Of a stretch of 64,000 bases of DNA, positions 43,817 to 51,437 are shown one piece after another. Location of the stretch: NCBI RefSeq assembly GCF_001884185.1, contig NZ_MAOE01000130.1, forward strand, positions 1 through 64,000, written 5' to 3'. Source of the stretch: Bacillus albus. Lineage in GTDB: Bacteria > Bacillota > Bacilli > Bacillales > Bacillaceae_G. The translations under genes and the position numbers were made by a program. The notes below the pieces were generated by a model. That model searched no databases. It saw only the letters and a list, made by a program, of their open reading frames with translations, and was not told where the DNA came from. How positions within the stretch are numbered: position 1 is the stretch's first letter; each line of letters begins with the position of its first letter.

Positions 43817-44011
43817 CTATTTATTCTCCTTTTTTCTAAATTTATCCATAATATTATGAGCAACTATATTCCATAGTAAAGAAAGTACGGTAACAAAAAG
43901 TACAGCTAAAGAAAAATAAATCCTATCCTTCCATGTATCATGTACAATCATGCCCAGTATAATCATTATTAACGCACCAACACATATAACTATTTTTGAA
44001 AATTTTTGCAT
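43817..44011 (-). CDS. Small two-helix membrane protein, probable immunity
   Basis: A 64-residue protein from the ATG at 44011 (AAGGAAGCGAG upstream). Two hydrophobic helices (about 6-22 and 31-50) and a basic tail (FRKKENK). It follows a third toxin tail by about 27 nt. Confidence 0.5.
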   Translation of the reverse strand: MQKFSKIVICVGALIMIILGMIVHDTWKDRIYFSLAVLFVTVLSLLWNIVAHNIMDKFRKKENK

Positions 44012-44037
44012 TCTATTATCTCGCTTCCTTCTCAAAC

Positions 44038-44187
44038 TTAAATGAAACTCCTGCGGAATCTATAACCATACCCACCTATTATAATCTCACCTTTGACACT
44101 TCTATCATAATCACCTAATACAGGTATATAATCAGGTATCTTAATTTTAGTAATTTCCGCTTCATATGTTTGCAATACTATCAACGT
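44038..44187 (-). pseudogene. Toxin C-terminal tail, third
   Basis: The frame encodes YEAEITKIKIPDYIPVLGDY then GEIIIGGYGYRF before TAA. It is beta-rich like the other tails, and its upstream end meets a recombinase scrap. Confidence 0.45.
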
Positions 44188-44222
44188 TTCAAATGTCCTT
44201 TATACATTCCTTATTTAACCCC
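44186..44222 (+). pseudogene. Recombinase tail scrap (copy 4)
   Basis: AATGTCCTTTATACATTCCT and TTATTTAACCCC repeat the last 30 or so bases of the recombinase remnant ending near 26357. Again it is convergent with an immunity gene (Imm50 at 44276). Confidence 0.6.
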
Positions 44223-44275
44223 AAAATATTAAAATATGAATATTATAAAAATTAACTACCTACTTCCCATCAAAA

Positions 44276-44668
44276 TTATGGTAATCCTATTAAACCTGGG
44301 GTTACCCCTTCTACCTTTGCCCATTCAAACGAGCACTCAACTAACATTTGATTCTTACACTTAATTTTTAATAAACCCTCTTCTTCTATCGTATTTATTT
44401 CAAAATAATCAATTATATTTTCTGTACCTAAACCTTTTATTGTTAAATTATGAATAGTAAAGAAAGATATCTCTACATAAATTACATCCCACTTATTCCA
44501 TCGCTTTGGCTTGTTTTCAACATTTTCCTTTGTCATCAATTGAATAACTAAAGTCGGACCATCTCTTTTAAGACGCACCTCTAATAACTCTGATTCTTCC
44601 AACTTTGGTATTTTCCCAAAAATACTAATTAACACTTGTGGATTTAAAAATTTAAATTGATCAATCAT
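44276..44668 (-). CDS. Imm50-family immunity protein
   Basis: A 130-residue protein fits the Imm50 pattern: FLNPQVLISIFGKIPKLEES, then KWDVIYVEISFFTIHNLTIKG-type strand (cited here in part), and FSEW-like end FEWAKVEGVTPG. GGGAG precedes the ATG. It protects against the toxin whose broken gene lies directly upstream (44680-45022), and it is intact while the toxin is not. Confidence 0.65.
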   Translation of the reverse strand: MIDQFKFLNPQVLISIFGKIPKLEESELLEVRLKRDGPTLVIQLMTKENVENKPKRWNKWDVIYVEISFFTIHNLTIKGLGTENIIDYFEINTIEEEGLLKIKCKNQMLVECSFEWAKVEGVTPGLIGLP

Positions 44669-44679
44669 TTTTATACTCC

Positions 44680-45022
44680 CTATTTATTATTTCTCTTCTC
44701 AAAATAATAATGATCCTCCATACCATCTACCTGTCCTGTTCGTGTATTATATTCAGGTCTTACATTATGATGCGGTGGATGATCTCCAACTCCACCTTCT
44801 CCAAACTTATGAGCCTCTGAATGATCTTGATTGACCTTTTACTTCATATGTAAATTCTCGAGTCATAATAGGCTGTTTATTATCATTTAATATCCTTTTA
44901 CCATTACTATCTGTTAATGGTACCATTTTTTTACTAATCGGGTGTTGAAATCTAGGTATATTTAATTGTCTTTTAATTTCTTTTAAACTAGCCCCCCTAG
45001 ATTCATGAGAATTTTCCCCCTC
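44680..45022 (-). pseudogene. Frameshifted polymorphic toxin end
   Basis: Two frames make one toxin end. The upstream frame reads ESRGASLKEIKRQL, then ISKKMVPLTDSNGK and QPIMTREFTYEVKG, and stops. The downstream frame reads SEAHKFGEGGVGDHPPHHNV then EYNTRTGQVDG and ends in TAG. The HKFGEGG...HNVRP pattern is common at the end of Bacillus LXG toxins. A small deletion near 44840 explains the shift. No N-terminal domain. Confidence 0.65.
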
Positions 45023-45051
45023 AATCTTCTTAACTTGGGGATAATATTAAA

Positions 45052-45080
45052 AAGACTTATGCGTAATTCACATAAGTCTT
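45052..45080. terminator. Hairpin between toxin remnant and SUKH gene
   Basis: AAGACTTATG (about 45053-45062) pairs with CATAAGTCTT (45071-45080); A/T-rich flanks suit termination on either strand. Confidence 0.6.
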
Positions 45081-45194
45081 ACTTTTGTTACTCATAATTA
45101 ATTATTATTTGTCTTTGCAATCACATAAGCTAGAAAACACTTCTTAAAAGGACGAACCAATAATGCACACTCTACAAAATAGAATTGATATCTA

Positions 45195-45653
45195 TTAAAT
45201 ATAATAATCAGGATTTTCATCCATTTTAATTAAAAATTCTTCTAAAGAATCCGCTATTTTCGTTGAACCATAATATATAGGACATTGACCTAATTCATTT
45301 TCCTGCTTAAATTTAATTGTTAAAAAGCTAATCTCTGATACTTCAAAAAACACTAATGATTCATCATCATCTACATCATCTAGGTTGGGATTATATTCAT
45401 AAATATCTTGCCTTAAACGGAAATCTGCAACTGAAATCGGGTCCATAAATCTGTTGAAAAACGTTCTTGTATCAGACTTTAAAAAACCACAACCTATTTC
45501 TTGATAAAAGCGTTTCAGTTCTTTTGGAAGTTCCATTTGTAATAAGCTTTCTGCCTCATCTATCTCATCTTGATATATAGGATAGAAAATAGTTTTTTGT
45601 TTAGAACGGACACTTCTGTCTGCTACAACATATTCTTTTAAAAAATTAAACAT
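45195..45653 (-). CDS. SMI1/KNR4 (SUKH-1) immunity protein
   Basis: A 152-residue protein has the SUKH core: DEIDEAESLLQMELPKELK, then YQEIGCGF, and a C-terminal IADSLEEFLIKM helix. SUKH proteins neutralise a range of nuclease toxins. The ribosome binding site is weak. Third gene after the orphan HNH toxin, with a second SUKH gene between. Confidence 0.7.
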   Translation of the reverse strand: MFNFLKEYVVADRSVRSKQKTIFYPIYQDEIDEAESLLQMELPKELKRFYQEIGCGFLKSDTRTFFNRFMDPISVADFRLRQDIYEYNPNLDDVDDDESLVFFEVSEISFLTIKFKQENELGQCPIYYGSTKIADSLEEFLIKMDENPDYYI

Positions 45654-45671
45654 AATTTTTAATACCCCATA

Positions 45672-46124
45672 TTAAAGAAGGGTTATTTTTAACGCTTCCT
45701 CAAGCATTGTATTAAAATCATTATATGTGTTCATTACCGTACCAGATGGTTTATCAAGTTCTAAATAAGTACCGTCTGATAAGCTCTTACAAAACCACGC
45801 AATATTTGAATCGCCAAAGAAAAGATACTCTTTTTGAAATTCATTTTCATACCAAATCTCATTGGTTTCTATAAGCCCGCAAATTGATTCGTCCCTTTCT
45901 GTATCTAACAAATAAGAGTCAACTCCATAAAGTACTAGCCCGTTAAAATCTAATCCATTTACAGTTTTAAGAAACTCCTCATATTCACTCGGTAGGTCAA
46001 CATTATAACTCTCTTTCATGCGTTCTCTTAATTTCTGAACTTCACTATCTGTTGCTGGTGTATTCAGTTTATCATTAAAACTTTTCTCTATTTTTTCAAT
46101 TTCTAAAACCAGATTTTTCCACAT
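45672..46124 (-). CDS. SUKH-superfamily (YrhA-like) immunity protein
   Basis: A 150-residue protein has the pattern LRERMKESYNVDLPSEYEEF-LKTVNGLDFNGLVLYG, WFCKSLSDGTYLELD and a final helix, as in SMI1/KNR4 (YrhA-type). AAAGGAAT precedes the ATG. It follows the orphan HNH toxin by 24 nt and is probably its cognate immunity protein. Confidence 0.7.
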   Translation of the reverse strand: MWKNLVLEIEKIEKSFNDKLNTPATDSEVQKLRERMKESYNVDLPSEYEEFLKTVNGLDFNGLVLYGVDSYLLDTERDESICGLIETNEIWYENEFQKEYLFFGDSNIAWFCKSLSDGTYLELDKPSGTVMNTYNDFNTMLEEALKITLL

Positions 46125-46148
46125 ATAAAAATTCCTTTCTAAGTTTAT

Positions 46149-47216
46149 TTATTCTCCCTTAGGGTAGATGTTATGTTTTGGTATAGGCCAGCTTACGTCT
46201 ACACTATCTCCCTCTTGTAAGTGTCTAGTTAACGTACGTTGTGTATTAGTTATAGCTTTATGATATGGATGATTTTGTATTAATGTTAAATTTCCAAAAT
46301 CGTTTGTTCCTCCATCATCTAAAGGGAGGTTATGATGTACTTGCCACCCTTTTGGATTGTTTCCTCTTTTCATCCTTTCTATATCAGCATCTGTTATTCC
46401 CGCTTTTTTGAGTTCTTTCAGTTTAACAGGATCATTTACCAATGCATTAAGAAAATCTTTTCTCACACTCCTATCAAATTCCTTCCGAAGTTGTTCAGCT
46501 TCTTCTCGAGTTCTCTTAGAGTAAGTAATTTCATCAACTTTAACATCTTTAAGAATTACATCTTCTCCATATAATTTACCAACAAAAATGTCACCATCCG
46601 TAGTCCTTTTAGTATATTGATAAGGTGATAGCTTATCCTTAGCTGTTTGATAAGTATCAATAAAGCTAGATTTTAAAGAACTTCCCCCAATACCAGCATA
46701 AGCAAAACGGTTTCCAATGTTTAAATTAAAATTATTTAATACGTTTATTGCATTTCTATATGTAGCAGAATTAGTTACTCTGGACATACCTTTTGTTAGA
46801 TTTGCAGTAGTTGCTACCTTCGATACTTTACTTAATCCTTTATCACCAATAAGTCCTAATCCAACTTGTGTTAAAGCATAACTTCCCCACTTTGCCCGAC
46901 TTTCTGCGTCTCCATTTATTACATCATTAATAAATGAATCTGACAATGCATTATACATGGTACTAAGGGTATCAATAGGGTGCAAAGCAGCGTTCCCCAT
47001 GTTTTCCCACGTTTCCCAATCCCCTAAAGCTTTTATTCCGTCTATTGTATCGCTAACTGCTTGTCCCGTACCATCTACAATACCGTCCCAAATTTTTTCA
47101 CCAGTAGATTTTTCAGGTAGCTTACCACACATTTCACCTTCTTCAATTGAATTGGTAGCTTGTCGTGCCCTCTCTTCTGTAATCGCTTGAATTGAAGTTG
47201 TCCATTCCATATTCAA
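46149..47216 (-). CDS. Orphan HNH nuclease toxin lacking the LXG domain
   Basis: From a TTG (47216) or ATG (47210) it gives 353-355 residues. Residues 1-135 are almost identical to residues 190-325 of the LXG toxin at 48352 (EWTTSIQAITEERARQA, GDAESRAKWGSYALTQVGLG). The C-terminus is a different nuclease: an HNH motif with WQVHHNLPLDDGGTNDFGN and NLTLIQNHPYHKAI. The frame stays open upstream into LXG-coding sequence up to 47389 and then breaks. It is a silent cassette or an expressed cytosolic module; two SUKH genes follow. Confidence 0.75.
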   Translation of the reverse strand: MNMEWTTSIQAITEERARQATNSIEEGEMCGKLPEKSTGEKIWDGIVDGTGQAVSDTIDGIKALGDWETWENMGNAALHPIDTLSTMYNALSDSFINDVINGDAESRAKWGSYALTQVGLGLIGDKGLSKVSKVATTANLTKGMSRVTNSATYRNAINVLNNFNLNIGNRFAYAGIGGSSLKSSFIDTYQTAKDKLSPYQYTKRTTDGDIFVGKLYGEDVILKDVKVDEITYSKRTREEAEQLRKEFDRSVRKDFLNALVNDPVKLKELKKAGITDADIERMKRGNNPKGWQVHHNLPLDDGGTNDFGNLTLIQNHPYHKAITNTQRTLTRHLQEGDSVDVSWPIPKHNIYPKGE

Positions 47217-47389
47217 CCCTTGCGTACTAAATGTACCACTTACAGGACTAAAGCCTTTTCCACTTTGAACTTCCGCTAAACCTGTCGCAATACTCGCTGC
47301 TAGTTGAAGTGCTATATCATAATTACTACTAGAAGTATAATTAAATTCATATAGATGCTCTAGTTTTTCTTCAAGTTTTTTTCGAACCT
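47217..47389 (-). pseudogene. LXG-domain 3' scrap joined to the orphan toxin
   Basis: The frame continues upstream of the toxin start as KLEEKLEHLYEFNYTSSSNY and ASIATGLAEVQSGKGFSP, identical in kind to the LXG gene at 49540-49710. Homology ends at the run of seven A/T before TCGAACCTGTTTTC, where an in-frame stop appears. It marks a recombination breakpoint. Confidence 0.75.
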
Positions 47390-47512
47390 GTTTTCACCAT
47401 ATCTTTAATACTATTCTAAATCAACATCCCCTTTTACACCTTCTGTGAAATATTATTCCCTTCTCGAAAAGAAGATCAACCCATTAATACGATCTAGAGG
47501 CTTATCAAAAAT
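47385..47512. repeat. Cassette-boundary repeat (copy 2)
   Basis: Repeats 26004-26142 in the same order (TCGAACCTGTTTTCACC, TCAACATCCCCTTTTACACC, CTTCTCGAAAAGAAGATCAA) before the recombinase tail. Confidence 0.7.
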
Positions 47513-47714
47513 TTCAAAAAGCCAAAGATTTTACCGGTATCGAATCTATTAGGACTCACACCATGCGCAAAAGCTTTGGCTATTGGTTCTATAAACAAAA
47601 GATGTTGCTATGTTACAAGAAATTTTAAATCACAGCACACTACAAATTACACTTAAATATATTGGTATCAATAAGGAAGAAAAGGATAATGTCCTTGATA
47701 CACTCCTTATCTAA
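47513..47714 (+). pseudogene. Tyrosine recombinase C-terminal remnant (copy 3)
   Basis: Encodes THTMRKSFGYWFYK and, after a 4-base deletion that shifts frame, ILNHSTLQITLKYIGI. Compared with copies 1 and 2 it keeps the His and Tyr boxes. Convergent with the Syd-like immunity gene. Confidence 0.75.
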
Positions 47715-47767
47715 TTTTTAAAAGTAACTTTATTGAAAAATATAACAGTAAATTCAAACTATATATT

Positions 47768-47812
47768 AAAAAAAGTAAAAGCGGACTCATAAGAGCCAAC
47801 TTTTACTTTTTA
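47768..47812. terminator. Terminator of the LXG operon
   Basis: AAAAAGTAAAAG pairs with CTTTTACTTTTT over an 18-nt loop. T-rich on both strands. Confidence 0.75.
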
Positions 47813-47826
47813 TTTTTTAATATATC

Positions 47827-48348
47827 TTATGAAAGATTTAAAATTAATTCTGCTAAACTATCACAAATAACTTCGAAGCTTCTGCTTTCATAATCTTCTA
47901 ATTTTACTTGTCCATTTTCATTATCTACAACTACCAAGAGACCATTAAATTCCATACCAATAGGAATATTATTCAGTTGATTATCATGTGCGCCTCGGTA
48001 TCCTTGTAAAGATACATAAAAATCATGTAGTTCAATTCCTGGTATAACAGGATTTAATTCAAAATCATAACCTAAATAATTACCTCCTAAGTCTAAAAAC
48101 CAATAAGAATTATAATATTCTTTAATTGAATTATGTAATTCTATCCCCAAATCTTTTTCTATATCAGAAAAATCATGAATTATATTTTTCTCTAAAGGTT
48201 TCCAAAATACGTACCCCTCTGTATCAGGTTCTCCTTCATAGATAAAAGCCTCTGCTTCTTCTATCCATAAAGATTTTGGCAATGAATTATTACAATCTTG
48301 CCACTCTCTAATTATTTTATCAAAACAATTTTTCATTTCATTTTTCAT
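47827..48348 (-). CDS. Syd-like (SUKH-superfamily) immunity protein
   Basis: A 173-residue protein follows the Syd pattern: a start helix with W-x-x-x-x-x-x-LP, EAFIYEGEPDTEGYVFWKP, then FSDIEKDLGIELHNSIKEYY, the WFL..GNYLGYDFEL segment, FYVSLQGYRGAH and a final SLAELI helix. E. coli Syd binds SecY, but Syd-like proteins also serve as immunity proteins in toxin loci. It is 3 nt after the LXG toxin gene, so the immunity role is the better reading. Confidence 0.7.
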   Translation of the reverse strand: MKNEMKNCFDKIIREWQDCNNSLPKSLWIEEAEAFIYEGEPDTEGYVFWKPLEKNIIHDFSDIEKDLGIELHNSIKEYYNSYWFLDLGGNYLGYDFELNPVIPGIELHDFYVSLQGYRGAHDNQLNNIPIGMEFNGLLVVVDNENGQVKLEDYESRSFEVICDSLAELILNLS

Positions 48349-48351
48349 TTT

Positions 48352-50118
48352 TTATTTACCTCCTAATTTATGATGTTCAATAAATTTCTGAAGCATTTCT
48401 GCATATTCTGCATCTTTTCCCCATGCTCCAATCACTTTTTCTGCGTTATGAATCCCTCCAAAACCAGGATGTAGTGGCATCGGAACACCAACAGCTTGAC
48501 CACCACCACCAATATGGTGATGAACTAATTTAGTTCCACGTAATCCTGTAAAATCATATTGTGGAAATTTCTCTCTAAACATTTCATCATTTACTGGTGC
48601 CTTCATTCTTGGAATTTTACCATTAATTATTTGTTTATTAAAATCACTAAAAGCCTCTGGATGTTTTTCCAACATTTCATTCCAGTAGTAATTAGAATCA
48701 CGCAACCATCCTTCAGAGTTAGCATTACGCTGTCCTTTACCTACAAAAGGCATTTCAACAATGAGATCAGGATCTGCCTTAAATTTCTCATCCAGCTTTG
48801 CTACATCCGTACCCCGATAAGTCCTAACAGGACTATCTTTACTTGAAAGTAATTGATCAGAAATTTTCGTATTAACGGTTTTTCTTTCATCTCTAGAAAT
48901 TTGATAAATTTCATCACTTACTTTTACTTCTGTAACAGTTGTCCGCTTTAATCCCTGACTTTCCCCACTACTTGATTTAACAAAAAAATCCTTAACTGTA
49001 ACAGTCTCGTTTTTAACTGAGCCCATACCTGAAAAAGCAAGACGGTCTCCCATTTTTAAATTACTTGTAACATAGGAAAAACCCTGTGGGAATTTTGAAA
49101 TGTCTATACCTTTTATCAATGTAGTTGCCTTACCCGCTTGACCTAATTTACTTGCTTTACTTAATCCTTTATCACCAATAAGTCCTAATCCAACTTGTGT
49201 TAAAGCATAACTTCCCCATTTAGCACGACTTTCAGCATCTCCATTTATTACATCATTAATAAATGAATCTGACAATACATTATACATCGTACTGAGGGTA
49301 TCAATAGGGTGCAAAGCAGCGTTCCCCATGTTTTCCCACGTTTCCCAATCTCCTAAAGCTTTTATTCCGTCTATTGTATCGCTAACTGCTTGTCCCGTAC
49401 CATCTACAATACCGTCCCAAATTTTTTCACCAGTAGATTTTTCCGGTAGCTTACCACACATTTCACCTTCTTCAATTGAATTGGCAGCTTGTCGTGCCCT
49501 CTCTTCTGTAATCGCTTGAATTGAAGTCGTCCACTCCATATTCAAGCCCTGTGTACTAAATGTACCACTTGCAGGACTAAACCCTTTTCCACTTTGAACT
49601 TCAGCAAGACCAATAGCAATACTAGATGCTAGTTGAAGTGCTGTATCATAATTACTACTAGAAGTATAATTAAATTCATATAGATGCTCTAGTTTTTCTT
49701 CAAGTTTTTTTCTCATCTCAACTAAAACAGCCACAAGTGCATCTATTCCAGGCATTGGTGTAACGGCATTCATCATTTCTATACTTGCAATCGATTGATT
49801 AATTTCTTGAATTTGTTCTCTTATTTCTTGTTCGATAACATCCGTTGAAGCTACCTTTGATTGAAATTGACTTGGAAAGGCATTGTTTTGGCGGATTAGT
49901 TCTTCACATAAGTAAATAATACCTTGCGCTAAAGGACGAAAGGTTTGTACAAAAAATGATTTTGCACTACTATATGTTTGTCCTTGTAAAACAGTATCAA
50001 CTGCAAAAGCGTCAATCGACTGAATTGCTTGTTCCATACCTTGAATGGTGGCCGTACATACAGCATTCATACTTTGAGTTTGGTTTTGTACTTCTCCCAA
50101 ATACATATTTAAACTCAT
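48352..50118 (-). CDS. LXG-domain type VII secreted nuclease toxin
   Basis: The 588-residue effector has an N-terminal helical LXG domain (about 1-205; YLGEVQNQTQSMNAV, FFVQTFRPLAQGIIYLCEELI), a pre-toxin segment (about 190-330; HPIDTLSTMYN, GDAESRAKWG), and a C-terminal toxin (about 480-588) with LVHHHIGGGGQAVGVPMPLH and GFGGIHNAEKVIG, fitting the HNH/endonuclease VII class with an HHH motif. LXG proteins leave through the type VII system and act on neighbouring bacteria. The start overlaps the DUF3958-like stop (ATGA), with GGAGG 8 nt upstream. Immunity follows directly. The secretion machine itself is outside the window. Confidence 0.85.
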   Translation of the reverse strand: MSLNMYLGEVQNQTQSMNAVCTATIQGMEQAIQSIDAFAVDTVLQGQTYSSAKSFFVQTFRPLAQGIIYLCEELIRQNNAFPSQFQSKVASTDVIEQEIREQIQEINQSIASIEMMNAVTPMPGIDALVAVLVEMRKKLEEKLEHLYEFNYTSSSNYDTALQLASSIAIGLAEVQSGKGFSPASGTFSTQGLNMEWTTSIQAITEERARQAANSIEEGEMCGKLPEKSTGEKIWDGIVDGTGQAVSDTIDGIKALGDWETWENMGNAALHPIDTLSTMYNVLSDSFINDVINGDAESRAKWGSYALTQVGLGLIGDKGLSKASKLGQAGKATTLIKGIDISKFPQGFSYVTSNLKMGDRLAFSGMGSVKNETVTVKDFFVKSSSGESQGLKRTTVTEVKVSDEIYQISRDERKTVNTKISDQLLSSKDSPVRTYRGTDVAKLDEKFKADPDLIVEMPFVGKGQRNANSEGWLRDSNYYWNEMLEKHPEAFSDFNKQIINGKIPRMKAPVNDEMFREKFPQYDFTGLRGTKLVHHHIGGGGQAVGVPMPLHPGFGGIHNAEKVIGAWGKDAEYAEMLQKFIEHHKLGGK

Positions 50119-50477
50119 GAATTAGCCTCCTTTACTAATTGTTGTTGCTGATATGAAAGATCATTTTCTAAGTCACTAAGATCTCGTTTCTCTTTAAACA
50201 ATGTTTCTTTTTGGCTTTCCAATTCAAATGTAAGTTTTCGTTCTATGTATTGTGCTTCTTGACGCATATCCATAAAAAACAATGACATTTCTCTATCTTT
50301 ATGCCAAGTTCCTAACATACGATCAAACAAACGATGGTTTTGATTCTTCCATGCATGAAAATCTTCTTCTACTTTTTCCTGTTTTTGAATCGCAGATTGA
50401 TTTCGGTCCTGCTCTTCAAATACACTTCGTAACTTTTGATTTACTTGATTAATTTGTTTTTCAATATCTTGACTCAT
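50115..50477 (-). CDS. DUF3958-like coiled-coil partner of the LXG toxin
   Basis: A 120-residue protein is mostly coiled coil, with a central FHAWKNQNHRLFDRMLGTWH segment and an ERKLTFELESQKETL helix, as in DUF3958. In related streptococcal loci such proteins bind the LXG domain and help target it for secretion. Of two adjacent ATGs the second (50477) has better spacing to AGGAGG. Translationally coupled to the toxin gene. Confidence 0.7.
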   Translation of the reverse strand: MSQDIEKQINQVNQKLRSVFEEQDRNQSAIQKQEKVEEDFHAWKNQNHRLFDRMLGTWHKDREMSLFFMDMRQEAQYIERKLTFELESQKETLFKEKRDLSDLENDLSYQQQQLVKEANS

Positions 50478-50517
50478 CATATTCCTCCTACTATTTTACT
50501 TTACGTAGGTTGTCACA

Positions 50518-50793
50518 TTAGCGAAAAGTATTGTGAAGTTCGTTATCCATTCTCTCAAATTCATTAGATACCAAATGAATATTATCAACCGCTTGTTGAA
50601 AGGCGGCGGAAAATTGTTTCGTCAAGTCTAGAACTTGCTGATTCGCTTCTTGTGATTTGAAGTTAACAGACAACGTTGTACGCGTCGCCTTTGTTATAGA
50701 ACGACTGGTTGCACTTTGAATCCTATCAGAGGCTGATCCCATTTTCGTAGCAATTTGCGTTGCTTTTTGTAAATTACTTTGAAATTGTCCCAT
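50518..50793 (-). CDS. DUF3130/TIGR04197-like small type VII partner
   Basis: A 91-residue WXG100-like helical hairpin without the WXG motif: an N-terminal helix (LQKATQIATKMGSASDRIQS), a turn, and FSAAFQQAVDNIHLVSNEFE. Such proteins are encoded before DUF3958-type and LXG genes and act as secretion partners. 37 nt before the DUF3958-like gene. Confidence 0.7.
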   Translation of the reverse strand: MGQFQSNLQKATQIATKMGSASDRIQSATSRSITKATRTTLSVNFKSQEANQQVLDLTKQFSAAFQQAVDNIHLVSNEFERMDNELHNTFR

Positions 50794-50884
50794 TCTTTCA
50801 AACCCTTTCTATAAGTCTTCCAAACGCATCAAAGAAATCTCATTAAATATATATCCCTATCAATATGACTCGCTAGGCATACAA

Positions 50885-50924
50885 TCAAATGAGCCATACA
50901 ATATAAGCTGTATGGCTCATTTGA
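50885..50924 (-). terminator. Hairpin between the WXG100 gene and the toxin genes
   Basis: CAAATGAGCCATACA (about 50886-50900) pairs with TGTATGGCTCATTTG (50910-50924). It may partly terminate transcription after the WXG100 gene, giving more WXG100 protein than toxin. Confidence 0.65.
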
Positions 50925-50952
50925 AATGCTTGTTATATAGAATAAAGCGTTT

Positions 50953-51249
50953 TTAATTCAAACCGAAATTACGTGATAATTCTTCATCATGAGAAGCAAC
51001 AGCCTCTGCAGTTTTATTAAGCTGCATATTAATTTCTTGTAATAACTGTGCGAAGTTTTGTACTTTTGGCTTTAATTGATTGAACTGTTGATCAAAACCT
51101 TCGAAAGCACGGCCTTCCCATTCTCCTCTTAATTCATTTTGTAAGTTTTGTAATTGACTTAAAATGTCCTCAATTTGATTTGCACCTTGTCCATATTGAG
51201 TCGCTTTTGATTTAAGCTCCTCTGGTGACATACGAATTTGTCCAGCCAT
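50953..51249 (-). CDS. WXG100-family secreted protein
   Basis: A 98-residue helix-turn-helix protein has the W-x-G turn (GEWEGRAFEGFDQQF) and no signal peptide, as for EsxA-type substrates. The ATG at 51249 has AAAGGGG at 8 nt, better than the ATG two codons upstream. It is probably secreted as a dimer and may chaperone or license export of the LXG effector. Confidence 0.85.
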   Translation of the reverse strand: MAGQIRMSPEELKSKATQYGQGANQIEDILSQLQNLQNELRGEWEGRAFEGFDQQFNQLKPKVQNFAQLLQEINMQLNKTAEAVASHDEELSRNFGLN

Positions 51250-51255
51250 TTTCAT

Positions 51256-51410
51256 TTCCCCTTTAATACATAATGAGCAAAATATAAATTGGTTAATTTT
51301 ACTAAATACAATTATAATATTTTATTATGAATTTTTAAACATTTTATCTTTCTATTGAATATTAGAATATTAATATTCAATTTTTCTTGCTTCACAAAAT
51401 TCCATGCAAA
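51256..51410. promoter_or_regulatory. Leader of the type VII effector operon
   Basis: An A/T-rich 155-bp region upstream of the WXG100 gene must contain the operon promoter. No clear operator. Confidence 0.35.
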
Positions 51411-51437
51411 AAAAGACCACCAAAAGGCAGTCCCTCA
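51411..51437 (-). terminator. Terminator of the proline racemase/cyclodeaminase operon
   Basis: On the minus strand GGGACTGCC-TTTT-GGTGGTC is followed by TTTTTTTG. The stem has mismatches but a clear T run. Confidence 0.65.
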
